A stretch of DNA of 64,000 nt from Parachlorella kessleri (lineage: Eukaryota; Chlorophyta; Trebouxiophyceae; Chlorellales; Chlorellaceae): contig BBXU01001149.1 in the NCBI GenBank assembly GCA_001598975.1, forward strand, positions 1 through 64,000. The letters run 5' to 3'. The notes under the pieces were generated by a model that saw only the letters and a program-made list of their open reading frames with translations, was not told the origin of the DNA and ran no database searches. The position numbers and the translations under genes are program-made. Shown in pieces: positions 23,975 to 35,156 of this stretch (its first letter is position 1; each line of letters opens with the position of its first letter).

Positions 23975-24244
23975 CTTACAGGTGCCCTTGTATATCTGGA
24001 GGGGAACAACAATAAAGATGACAGGTTCTAGCCGCAGGACCGCCGCGATGGCTTCTCCTAATCGGCATCCCGCCCGATCTGACTAAACATGACGCATGAC
24101 ATGACGACGACAACTCCGACAGCCCGTTTGGCGCAGCAGTGCGTCGAATGCGACGAACACTTAATAGAATGTATGTGACGGCTTGTTTGGTTGTTAGGAA
24201 GGCTTCAGATACCGCGATCATTATTGAAAGCTGAAGAGCTAGTC
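23975..24244. promoter_or_regulatory. Shared upstream region of ACBP (-) and BCKDH E1 alpha (+)
   Basis: The start codons of two divergent genes of acyl-CoA metabolism are 270 bp apart, so this stretch must contain both promoters and 5' UTRs. No TATA box is evident. Co-regulation is possible but inferred from layout only. Confidence 0.5.
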
Positions 24245-27200
24245 ATGGGTCTTCAGCGTAGCCTGTCACTGATCCGCGGGGCCTACGCAGCAGCGGCAAC
24301 CAAGTCTTCTTTATTCCCCTTGGAATGGTCAAGGGCAGTGTCATTCTCGACTGGGGTCGAGCTGCACACCTCTGCACTCAGCAACAGCACAGCCAGTGGC
24401 AGCGGCAGCAGCAGTGCTATCAGGCGCAGGGGAGGAAGCAGCAAGGCCCAGGAAGAGGATGACCATATGGAGTTTCCTGGCGGCAAAGTGCCCTTCACCC
24501 CGGCCTTGGAGTTCCGTGGCGGGCACTTCACGCCTCACCAGCCCATCCCCTGCTATAGGACGCTTGACAGTGGGGGTGCGGCCTTGGAGGGCGCAGCAGC
24601 ACCACACGACCTGGATCAGGAGACTGCTGTGAAGCTGTACCAAACCATGGTGGCCCTGCAGACTGTGGACACCATATTCTATGAGGCGCAGCGCCAGGTG
24701 TGCCAGTGTGTGCTAGGCTTGCCCACCAAGGCTGCTTGCTGCCCATTGACTGGCTTGAGGCGTGAAGTTTAACTTCTCCTGTGTCTTGTCACTCCAGATA
24801 TTTGCAGCACTCGCATCAGCCAGGAAGGCCGCACATATGCCTGTCGTCCTGCGCTTCGCATTTGTGTCCTGCTGGGCAGGAGGCCCAGATTGGCAAGCAT
24901 TGCTGATGCACGTACGCTAATGGCTCTGTAACCCCCCTCCGTCTGGAAGGCCATACTGGCTAGCTCGGTGGCAATGATGCTGCTTTCTCTGAGGTGTTGC
25001 CCATTTCCTGTCCACTGTGCAGGGCCGGTTCTCCTTCTACATGACCAGCAGCGGCGAGGAGGCTACCGCTGTGGGCAGCGCGGCAGCGCTCACGCTAGAT
25101 GACGTGGTGAGCCCGGGGCAAGGGGCTTCTACCCACAGCTGAGCAGTGTTTGGCAGGGATGGCGTTGCTTAGCTATGCGGTGTGCAGCAACCAGACCCTG
25201 CTTTGGGAGTATCCTCCCCTGGCAGCCTCGTTGCAGCGTCTTATGACCTTCAAAGTAAAAAGGTGTGTGCAGATTTGTGCAAAAGCCCTGGTGTGCAGGT
25301 GTTCTCGCAGTACCGGGAGCAGGGCGTGCTCATGTGGCGGGGCTTCTCGTTCAAGGACATGGCCAATCAGGTGAGCTGAGCAAGGAAGCCCCTGCTGCTG
25401 TTGTTCATGGTAAGTAGTGGCAATTTGGCTGAAATGAGACTTCTCTGCAGAAATGAGCACCCGCCACACTGCTGTCTGACCCCTTCCTGTCACGTGCATT
25501 TCCATCTTCAATGTGCACATTGCGACCAATTGGGCTCTGACTCCCTGGGAGCATTGCGCTGGCGTGTGGCCTGAAGGTTGCCAAGTGCTAGCCCTGGCCT
25601 CGCCCAGGATACACAATATGTTGATTTTATTAATGATATTTGTTCAAGCGTGACTCATCGGGGTGTACCTGTGCTGTGCAGTGCTTTGGCAACATGCATG
25701 AGCAGGGCAAGGGCCGGCAGATGCCCATCCACTATGGCAGCCGCGAGCTCAACTTCCACACCATCTCCTCCCCCCTGGCCACACAGCTGCCCCATGCAGT
25801 GGGGGCGGCCTACTGCCTCAAGGTGAGGCTTTATCATTAACCTCTCAGTACAGCTGCGTCGCATACCAGTGCGGATTAGGAACCTCCTGCATGGGAGGAG
25901 GCTCTGCCAGCATCGGACATTCCTGGTACCGCAGTGCCCCACCACCGGACAAGTGACTGTTTTGGCCACTATGTGCGCGTCCGGTGGAGTGTTCTGGCTC
26001 GGAGAGGGCGTCTGACGAGTCTTGCTTGTAGTTATGGTCCTTGATTATTTGCAGTGGCCCACTGACCTTGCATATGACTCACCCTGCATGTGCCCATAGT
26101 CTCGTGCCATCACGTCACTCCTGCAGCTGGACAAAAAGCCGGCCGTGTCGGCTGTTTACTTTGGGGAGGGTGCTGCCAGCGAGGGGGATTTCCATGCGGC
26201 CCTGAATTTTGCGGCCACCCTGGGCGCGCCGGTGCTATTCATCTGCCGCAACAATGGGTGGGCAATCAGCACGCCTGCCACCGAGCAGTACAGAGGTGAG
26301 GGCGGCCCAGAAGGCCCGACGAGGTCGTCATGCTGCGGTTGGGTGTCATGAGGTGTAGTGGTAACGCCGCTCACCAGGCTGGTGATGGTGGCCTCGGCTG
26401 GGGCACAGCCTTTGCTGGTTTTGGGAAGTGCTGCTGGTGGGACGTCTTTGTGTCATAAAGCGCAGCAGGCAGAGTTGGAGTGAGGTCTGTTTGAGTCAGT
26501 GGAAAACTGATGCCACCCTGTTGGATTGCAACAGTGGGCCAGCCATTGTGACCGCCTTCAAGTCGCACAGTTCCTGCAACAATCCCAATCCTGCTGCTGT
26601 TTCACGCCCTCATGGCCCAGCTCTGCAGGCGACGGTATAGCGGGCCGTGGGCCATCCTACGGCATTGCCACCATACGGGTGGATGGGGGTGATGCCAGGG
26701 CCATGTACAATGCCACCGCTGAGGCGCGCGCTGTGGCGCTGCGGCAGCAGGCGCCAGTGCTGATAGAGGCCATGTCCTACCGCAGCGGCCACCACTCAAC
26801 CTCTGATGACTCGTCAAGGTAGGCAAGCGTGCAAGTGTGATGTATGTGGTCCATTTGTTTGTTGTTAATACAGCACCAGGTGATGAAAGGCTTGGTGGCA
26901 TACCCAGCTACCTGCTTAGGCACTTCACGATGTGGTGTTTGTTCCCTACCTTGTATGAAGATGACAAAGCGGTGCTGCACAAGCATGGGACAGTCGCAAT
27001 ACAGGCAACCTTCCTGCCTTGGCATCTTTCCACTGATCACCTGGCTGCAGGCCTGCGCAGTTAGCTAGGTGCCTTCGGCAAGGGGGCACCTATCCCTCTG
27101 TTATTGCCATTTGTACCGCTCCCATGGTCCTGCGTACTGCCAGCAGGTACCGCGCCTCAGAGGAGATGCGTGCCTGGCGGGCCCGCGACCCCGTCAGCCG

Positions 27201-27662
27201 CTTCCAGCGCTGGCTGCTGGGTCAGGGGTGGTGGAGCGAAGCCCAGGACGCAGAGCTGCGCCAGGCCTGTCGGAAGGAGGTCAGTCGAGCGAGCGCAGAA
27301 GCTAGCACGCGCCTGAGCAGCACATGCACCTGCACTCGCATGTGCTTCACCTTGCATTAACCCTCGGTGGTATGGGCTCTACTTGCACAGATGTACTGCC
27401 TGTCATCTCCCTGCAGTTGCCGGTCCTTGGGCCCTTGCGACCTTGTGCCCTGATTCTGGGATGCACCGGTCAAGCCTGCTGTGTATTGCAGGTTATCAAG
27501 GCGCTCCAGACTGCCCAGGAGGCACCTAAGGCTCCACTGTCTGATCTTTTCACAGACGTATATGACGAGCTGCCCCCCCATCTAGTTGAGCAGCGGGCAG
27601 AGCTGTTTGATTTTGTGGCGCGGCACCCGGATGTGTGCCCCGCTGACATCCCAGTCAAATGA
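24245..27662 (+). CDS. Branched-chain 2-oxoacid dehydrogenase E1 component, alpha subunit, mitochondrial
   Basis: Eight exons give about 470 residues. The enzyme is the thiamine-diphosphate-dependent E1 alpha subunit that decarboxylates the 2-oxo acids of Leu, Ile and Val in the mitochondrial matrix. The N-terminus ([20 protein letters not shown]) is Arg/Ala/Ser-rich like a presequence. Domain hallmarks are [36 protein letters not shown] and the ThDP/Mg site [20 protein letters not shown]. The phosphorylation loop [16 protein letters not shown] follows, and the C-terminus ends near CPADIPVK with TGA at 27660. [12 protein letters not shown] and the lack of a pyruvate-dehydrogenase-type loop separate it from PDH E1 alpha. 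A TTG 54 bp upstream is open in the same frame, but ATG 24245 is the natural start. One intron carries dispersed repeat family 1 (25457) and another carries repeat family 2 (24832). Confidence 0.95.
24832..24945. repeat. Dispersed repeat family 2, copy A
   Basis: About 112 bp in the first large intron of the E1 alpha gene closely matches 50301-50415. Shared blocks include TGCCTGTCGT, TTTGTGTCCTGCT, GGCAGGAG, GCTAATGGCT and TGTAACCCCCCTC. Both copies are in the same orientation. I find no terminal inverted repeat. Confidence 0.75.
25457..25510. repeat. Dispersed repeat family 1, copy 1
   Basis: This roughly 50-bp unit begins GCACCCGCCACACTGCTGTC and continues with TGACCCCTTCCTGTCACGTG and CATTTCCATCTTCA. 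It lies in an intron of the E1 alpha gene. The same unit recurs at 46865 and 63268. Confidence 0.85.
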
Positions 27663-28242
27663 GCTGCCAGCTGCTCTGCGGTGCGCCAGCTTGATCGGGG
27701 AGCCTACCAGCGTCGGTATTCTGTGTAGTTTATCGCAAGGGCGTAACGCCATCTGAAGCCGCAGTTTCCTAGGACTGGTTTGAAGGGATCCTGCCACTGT
27801 CTTTCTGCCCAGTGGGATCAGGATGCCAAGGTCAGACATGATGTAGGTTGGGAAATCTTTTGTCAGCAGGGTGCTTAACGGCCTCGGTGAAGGTGGTTGA
27901 GCACATTTAGCTAAGGTTGCTGTTCCCTTCCTGTTACAGTCCAACAGGTTAAGATTACGCCCTGCATGCATCCTGGTAAGGAAGTATAGCTTTGTAGCAT
28001 GGGGAGGAACAAGTCAGACGGTTACTCTGCCCAGTTTGTCGGACATGCTACTCATATGGTTCTATTAGGCAATTTAGGTAGGCTTGTCTGCTCAATTTAC
28101 TGGTAGACGAGCTGCCATATGGTGTCGAAGTACTGAGCACATGCCTAATGATGGCTCGTCTGACAAACAAATGGGGAAATGGCGGGAAGCCAGCTGCTGC
28201 CCATAAAATAGTGAACCGGCCTTTTGGAAATTACACCCAACA
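27663..28242. other. Intergenic region before the expansin-like gene
   Basis: This stretch lies between two plus-strand genes. It should contain the 3' UTR of E1 alpha and the promoter of the expansin gene. A CCATAAAATA element lies about 43 bp before the expansin ATG, around 28200, and could be a TATA-like box. No other gene is visible. Confidence 0.45.
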
Positions 28243-30894
28243 ATGCGTGCCTCCATTAGCCTTCTGGGCTGCTTAGTTGCTCTGATAGGATGCCAGCTAG
28301 CTGCGGCACAAGGAGCTTGGCGCGTGGGACGAGCTACGTACTATGGTGAGCTAAGCTTTGGTCGTCCCTGAGAAACCAAAAGCGCAGCAAGTGGCTTCTA
28401 ACCGTGGATTTACAAGCCCTATCCTGCAGCATAGCAGCACAGTGACGACTGCAGCAGGCAGAACTTCACTGTTGCTTACCAAACTGCAGGCACGGACGCA
28501 TGGTCCATCCACCAAGGCAGCTGCCACTATAATTATCTCTGGTAAGTATGGTGTGACATGGCAAGCCATCCTGCAATTGCATGCATGCTGCTGCATGCCT
28601 GTCCAAGCCCACAGGCCTATGTTATTCTGTGAAGAGCATGCCAGCATGGATCCATGTTTTGTCTAAACACTGCCGTGCAGGCCCGATGAGCCGATAGGTT
28701 GGGACGTGGCCGCCATATCTGACACCAACTTTGCCTACATAGGCAGCTGTGGGTGAGACTAGTGTGCGACACTGCCCTCTCCTAAAGTGCTGCCGCTGCC
28801 GCTGTCCAGCAGTGCCTGCAGCAATTGACCTCAAACAGCTTTGCGCAAGCATGTGTGAGCAGGCGGTGCTATGAGGTCCGTTGCAATCCTTCGGCTTTCA
28901 AAGACGGTTACGGCGAGCCCCTTGATCGTATTTCCGTTTGCTACAACCCCAAAGCCTCAGTCGTAGTGCGCATCACTGACACCTGGTGGGTTTAACGCTG
29001 GGGTGCAGCGGCTCAGCATGGGAAGTGGAGCTTCGTTATGCCAAACCCTTGTTAGGCATATGGCCCGGTGCAGTGTTCAAAGGATTTAAAAGGACCACGC
29101 CTGATGCCCTGGCAGGACCTTGCAATGTGATCCGATCCATCGTTGTGTTACTCTGCAGCCCCTGCGTATATGCTACCAACGCTTACAGTAACAAGCGCTG
29201 GTGAGTGTCGGTTGCTGCATGGCGTCACCTTGTCTCTTCCTCGATGCAGCAGGAGTTGCATGCTGCGCACATGTTGCAGTGGGTTGGCTGAGGAGCGGCC
29301 ATGACATTTGCCAGCAAAGACCTTCTGTGACGAGGACACCAAGTGCATTGTCAAGAAGCTCCTGCTGGGGCTGGACATTGTCTGCTGCAGGTGCTGTGGG
29401 GACATGGAACACCTGGACATGTCCGTCTGGGCGTTTGAGAAGGCAAGGCCCCCACACTACATGGAGGAGTGCATTAAGTGCTGGGTGAAACGCGAGAGGC
29501 CAGACACCTGAGCATGACCCCAAGCAGTCTAGTGAGGCAAACCCACTTGCCTCAGTTGCCTCGGTAATCCCATCTGTGTCTTCCCTTGCTGGTGCAGCTG
29601 GCGGATAAGAAGTGGGGTGTCATCGGCATCCAATACCGCCCTGTGCCCTGCAAGTACACACCAGACGTGGTGGCGCCGCCACCGTCGTACCCTTTCCCTG
29701 GACAGGCACCCCCTGCTGGTGCAAAGAAGGTCAACCGTGGCTGGGACTGGACAGACTTGGGAGACAGCTCAAGTGAGTCGCTGCATGTGTGCCTGGATAG
29801 CTCGCTGACTGGCCTGACTGTGTTGTTGTGTGGGAGCGCCACAGGCGTGATTGTAGCCAGAGAGGGCGCCTTTTGAATCCTATAACTTGACTGCCCCTCG
29901 CAGTGAGTGTCCAGTGGTCCTCTGTACCCCACGACATTTACGTGAACGGCCTGAAGCAGGGCTGGGTTCTATGCAGTTCCAATGCCAGCACCTACAATAC
30001 CAGCTCAGAGCTGGGACTCCGAGGAGGCGCAAATGCGGTGAGTCCTTAGCCCCAGAGCTTGCGGACCCACTGCTTCTGTGCTTTTCAGAAACGCCAGTCG
30101 GGGCACAGAATTGACTCTACAGAGTTGGCCAGCTTTGCCCGCCAGCACAGACCACCCTACTGCTCCCCCCTATACCCTTTCTCTGCTGTTGGGCAGGTAT
30201 GCACAAGCCTGGACACCAATGGCTACCTGGACTTTTCAAGCACAGCCGCCAAGGCTTTTGTGGGTGCTGCCCTGCTGGAGCTGTGGGTTCACAAAGAGGA
30301 GCCTTTTGACTTCACGCCAGCAGTCAAGCTGCAGCTGCTGTCTGCCAAGGTGGGCATGGCCGGTGTTGGGTACCGGAGGCTACAGCTGCCCACCATGTTC
30401 CTTGACTGCCTTGTGCCTTGCTACAAGAATAGGCGTCTCGGCCTGGGTTGAGGCAAGAAGTTCTGCAGGGTTCATACTGGACACAGTTGCTGGCGGATAT
30501 CACTGGCGGCAGATGCAGATGCACCCGTCACCACTACTAGCCAACTATGCGACACCTTGCAATGCCTTTGCCTGCTCAAGTTTGTCTTGCCAACATCCTG
30601 GCCCACCATGGTCATATGCCCTTTGTGCAGGGTCCGACACTCTGCCGCAGCTTGGCGCTCGCTGATGCAAGTCCAGCCGGCACGACCCAGAATGCCGGGT
30701 GGGCTCGATTCGTGATTGACATAGCCTCAAACTTCCCAGATACCTGTTCGGCTTCTAGTAACACTACCTTTGCTGGATGTTCTGGCACCCCAGCAGAGAA
30801 AATCACCGGCTTGAGGGTTGCCAACATCTTGGGGTCAGAGCAGGTGGTGTGCCTTGATGGCTTGAGGCTGCTGAGCAATGTGGCTTCCAACTAG
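28243..30894 (+). CDS. Secreted expansin-like protein (double-psi beta-barrel plus C-terminal beta-rich modules)
   Basis: The protein opens with a clear signal peptide (MRASISLLGCLVALIGCQLA, then AAQ). It is followed by WRVGRATYYG, the entry to an expansin DPBB domain. Further domain marks are the AYIGSCG exon, RRCYEVRC, ASVVVRITDTW, PCVYATNAYSNKRW and CCGDMEHLDMSVWAFEK, the counterpart of the expansin HFD motif with His and Asp kept. The barrel ends in KKWGVIGIQYRPVPCKY. A proline-rich linker (PPPSYPFPGQAPPAG) and two further cysteine-containing beta-rich segments follow, the last reading GWARFVIDIASNFPD through CLDGLRLLSN. Expansins loosen cell-wall polymers without hydrolysis; the extra segments may bind wall polysaccharide (inference). 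The intron after WAFEK uses a GC donor (29443). A second GC donor at 30453 is likely. Confidence 0.85.
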
Positions 30895-31207
30895 TCAAAC
30901 AGCGACTGTGTCACATGTATTCCTTGTCGTCTATGTGAAACCAAATCTTTCATGACTTAATTTCTAGATTGTTCAGATACCTCCTTAGTGCATCACTGAT
31001 TAGCCTAACACTGTACTACTTGCCTAGTGCTTCATCTATTAGCCTAGCCCTGTACTACTTGCCTACTGCGGATTGTTTTGCACCTGCTTTGAGGGAATAG
31101 ATAGCCCCTTTCTACTTGGAAGTACAGCACCCGACCAATGTGACACTGCTACTTGGTAATCGTCTCTGAAATCCTCAACCGAAGTAAACTACCCAGCTTG
31201 CATGCCA
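30895..31207. other. Convergent intergenic region
   Basis: This is 3' sequence between the expansin-like gene (+) and DRC4 (-). It includes the 39-bp tandem repeat annotated separately. No gene is visible. Confidence 0.5.
30986..31063. repeat. Two-copy 39-bp tandem repeat
   Basis: Two adjacent copies begin TAGTGCATCACTGATTAGCC and TAGTGCTTCATCTATTAGCC, and both end with CTGTACTACTTGCC. They lie just downstream of the expansin-like gene. Confidence 0.85.
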
Positions 31208-34200
31208 CTATGCCACCCCCATCTGGCTGTGGACAGCTGGGATCATACTGGCCCCAATCGCCCCTGCTGCAGCATTCTCCGCTGCGGCGGCTGCCAGGGC
31301 CAACTTGGACTCCAACCTGCTTAGTGCTCCCAAGCCGGTTCCTGCTTGCAACGCATGTATCTAAGACATAAGCCTGGTTGTAGAACATCAAGCGTACACT
31401 GCCTGCCACGCATGTCAGCACAGACAGTGCTCCTGTGTATGCACATGTATCGCAAACAGTAGCACAATCTGTTGTGGCCTCCACCACAACCGACCCACCT
31501 GCAGCCGCCTCCTTGGCCTGCAACTCAGCCAGGTGCTGCAAGATGGTCCCGGGCAGGTCGTCTTCCAAAATATCCATATCCTGGTCCGGAAGCGGGGTGT
31601 TCAGGGCAGTGCTGAGCAAGGAGTCCAGGCTGGGGGCTGCCCCTATGTCTGCAGGGTGGGCGGCAGTGTTGCCCAACGCAGGGCTGTTTGCTGTGACACC
31701 AGGCAGTGCAGCAGTGGCTTCCCGACTCCCAGGTGGCACCGAGCCGCCTGCTGTGGTCCGCCTTCCAGTGGCTGCTGCTGTAGATGGCACAGCCGACTGA
31801 GCCCTCGAGCCAGAGCCGCGGCCTGCTAGGCTGGGACGCTTGCTAGGCGACAAGGGGTTCTGCAAGGCTGCCTGCGCACCAAGTTGTATCGATTGATGAG
31901 TCTTGCTCTTTGCATGAGGGGAAACAGACCTATGAGGCACACCGCTGTGAGCAATTTTCCGAATCTTCCCCGCAGCAGGCCCGGGTGTTCCCACCTGCCA
32001 GACTAATTAAGTAACTACAAACGGGCCAGTCAACTGCAATTGAACGCACTACCTTGAAGACCCGCACCACAAGCAGCATTGACCAGCAAACTACAAAACC
32101 CAGGTTTCCAGTGACCACTCACCGCCAGCTGCGTGTCCCTCCGATTGAGCTCCCCGCCCAGTGCCTCGATCTTCTTCTCCAAAACCACCGCCTTGAGTGA
32201 GCTGCGCTGCTGCACTTGCATTACAGCTGCCTGGAACCGCGCGGCCAGGTCATCCCTCTCCCGCTGCACTACGTCCAGCCGCTGCTGCAGCACCTCATTC
32301 TCCCATTCCAGCGCCCGGCACCGCTTCTCGCTGGTCACCAGCCGGCTCTTGGTTGATTCGAGCATGCCACGGTTACGCTCCGCAGTTGCCACGGCCTGGC
32401 GCAGGGATTCTACCTCTTGCACTGCCTGCAAGCAGCATGGTCATAGGTTCCCCTGGGTGTGCTGGAGGGAGGACTTAAACCTGCCCGCTACATACCCACA
32501 GGCCGCACCTTGGAAAGGGGTTCGGTCAGGCGCTTGTTCTCGCGTGCAACGTCATGCATCAGCTTTTCATTCTTCACTTCGCTGCGCTTGAGCTCTGCAA
32601 TCTCCTCCTGCTTGCCAGAATGGGATAGCACTAGTGCTGCTTTGAGGGTTGAGCAGGGACACCGTCGAGTGGCGGACAATCAACATGTGAAAATGCCTCC
32701 TGCTGGGGAGATCCAAGGGGTTAGGTTCTAGGTAGGGTGAGGGCATGCTGGAATCTTGGCGTTACCTTGAGAGTCTTGATGAGGTCAAGGTTAGCATGGG
32801 TAATCTCATTATAGTAAGCCTTCATGTCACGGAAAGCCTGCGAGGGTGGGAGGGGAGGCCTTTCTGCAAATGACTACCAGAGTACCCGCGCCTAGCACCT
32901 GCCAAGTGTGATAGTCCCAGGCATGCGCACCCTTTCCCTCACAATGCTGGTCAGATGAGCGGTTGGTGATGCCATGCGCACCTTTTCATGGGTCAACATG
33001 AGGTTCTGGATGTGGGCATTTTTTGATTCCTCCACTTCGTACACCTCTGCAACATTGCTGACCATATCAGACGCATAAGCTTGCTGAGGCTCAGGTGCCT
33101 ACATACCCTTGTCATATGTGAGATCAGGCAGACCAGCATCTCTGCACCTCACTGCAGAGAGACCCGCTAGCTGCAGCCAACATGATAAGCGGGGCATGGC
33201 TGATGAGGTAAGCCTCGGCATCCCGATCACGCTCCTCAGATTCCAGGGTCACCTGAGGCATAGCGCATCTCCAGAGCCTCCTGCAGCTCCTTGAGTTGTG
33301 CCTCGTACTTCTGCTGGATCTGCCGAGCCTGCTTGTAGGCACACCGTACCCCACTTCACCCCAGTGTCCATTCAGCCCGGTGCACAACTTGTCAAGAACA
33401 CCAGGGAATGTATCAGGCATTGGCCAAGGTCCACTTTGCTGCGTGGTCATATATCCCAGGTTCAAGCAACGGCCCGTCTCCTTCCTCTGCTCCCAGCCAG
33501 GCAAGCAGCTTGCCTGCAATTCAAAATCCTGCCGCAACTTGGACACTTCCTTGGCATTCTCAAGCCGGAACTGCTTCAGCAGCTCCACCCCAGACAGCTC
33601 CTGCTCCTTGATGTGCTGCCGCAGACGGCGCTTATCGTCAGCCAGCTCCGCCTCCTGCAGTGCCACAGTGCCCAGAAAAGTTCTTTCAAGTGACTCTTAC
33701 TTCAGAACTGGACTTTGTAGAGGTGCCAGCCAGCATACGTTTCTGTTTCTGTTGAGAAGATAGACAAATGCATATATACCTTGCCAAAATGCCCACCCCT
33801 GCTCCGCTATAATCCCAGCCATTGCACTATTCACCAGCCCTGCTTGCCTGCCGAGCAAAGCTGTCCTGCTGTTGCTTCAGTGCCACCTCCGCATCTGCCT
33901 TAAGCTTGGCTATGTGGTTTTGGTGCTCATAGAGGAGGTGCTTAACTTTCTGGCGGTATACCTGCAAGGGTGGTGGAATTGGTTTAAAGCTTGTGATGTG
34001 GGTACCTAACACAATGGCTGAAGGTTGATTAGATCAAACAGCAGCCCCAGGGCCAAATCTCTCAGCAGTCACCCGATTGGATATGAAGGGGCTGCTGACC
34101 CTCCTGAAGCCCAGTATCCACACAGGGCTGTAGTGGAGTAGTCAGGATGCCCAGCGACCTGGTCCACCCACTTTAAGCTCCACTGCGTGCTTATCCTGCA

Positions 34201-34786
34201 GCTCCTCCATATCCCGATCCTTAATGCGCAGCTCTGCCCGCTTGTCATCCAGGTCACGCTTAGTGATATCCCAGAAGGAGGTGATCTTGTCCTGCAGCCA
34301 CACCGTGGGAGTCACGCTGCCGTTGCCCTCCTGGCAACATTTCGCACCAGTTGGTGCGCATCACCCCAGCAGAACTTGCTGCCGGATCAGGTGAAGCAAG
34401 AGCAGTGCTGCCAGCAAACCGAGTCCGCGACTGGCACTGGAGGGCGCAACACCCTGTCACCATCTGCCAGCCGTCTTGACCCTCACCCTCTCCAGCTGAA
34501 GCAGGTTTCGAGACTGTTCCTCCTTTTGCTTCTCCTTATCCAACTGCTCCAGCTTCTTAGCAAGCTCATTATTGGCAGCCTCGGCCGCTGCTGCAGCAGA
34601 TGCAGTCCCGGGCTTGCTCCCAGCGCCCTTAGCGCTCTTGGGCCGGGCATCGGCCTTGCCCTTCTTCGCAGAGTCCTGTGGTGGGAACCCGAACCAATAA
34701 GACCAGCGGTTGGCTAGAAAGGCCAGGCAGGGGACGGTGCTTGGGCCGGCTGGGCCCCCTACCTTAGATGCGGACTTGGGCGGCAT
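31208..34786 (-). CDS. Dynein regulatory complex subunit 4 (GAS8 / Chlamydomonas PF2 homologue)
   Basis: This coiled-coil protein of the axonemal nexin-dynein regulatory complex is known from motile cilia and flagella. It starts MPPKSASK at 34786, followed by a Lys/Ala-rich exon and an LEQLDKEKQKEE coil. Family signatures appear in order: ITSFWDITKRDLDDKRAELR, IKDRDMEELQDKHAVELK, VYRQKVKHLLYEHQNHIAKL, DDKRRLRQHIKEQEL, FRDMKAYYNEITHANLDLIK, ENKRLTEPLSK, and RALEWENEVLQQRLDVVQRE, ending near VVLEKKIEALGGELNRRDTQL. These match GAS8 almost end to end. A poorly conserved Ser/Pro/Ala-rich tail (31510-31994) extends beyond the animal protein. The final exon and stop at 31208 are tentative. Two introns start with GC (33847 and 33513), forced by gap-free alignment to the family. 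An axonemal gene in an apparently coccoid alga is notable. Confidence 0.9.
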
Positions 34787-35156
34787 GTCTCTTAATATGT
34801 GATAAGCGTGGAGACGATGGGAAGTAGTAGACGGATATAAAGAGTGGGGATGCCTAGGCGCGGGCGCGGAATATTTGGGCTAGAATTAGTCAGCATCAAG
34901 GGGGGGGGGGGGGGTACTGCTTGGATGGCACTGACTGCTGATTACAGAGGTGCGGCCTCCCAATCCCAATCTTGACGCCAACAGAATGCTAAGAGTCAGC
35001 AGTTGTGAGCTCCACAGCACAAGAACACCCAACGAGCTCAACTGGACCGGCACACTTAAAGCAACTGCACTGTTGCTGCTCTGCACCGCTACTCTTCAAG
35101 GCACCTACGGCGGCCGCCTCCTGCTCCCCGCCCCGCCTGCTGCCACCGCCCCTGCT
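34787..35156. other. Upstream region of DRC4, with a 15-G run
   Basis: This stretch holds the DRC4 promoter and the RPN5 3' UTR. It contains an uninterrupted run of 15 G at 34900-34914 on the plus strand (C on the coding strand). No gene is visible. Confidence 0.5.

Noticed and set aside
29308..29511. Exon reading AKTFCDEDTKCIVKKLLLGL in the expansin gene
   Set aside because: Splicing NKRW directly to CCGDMEH restores the expansin core motif without a gap, so this stretch is intron.
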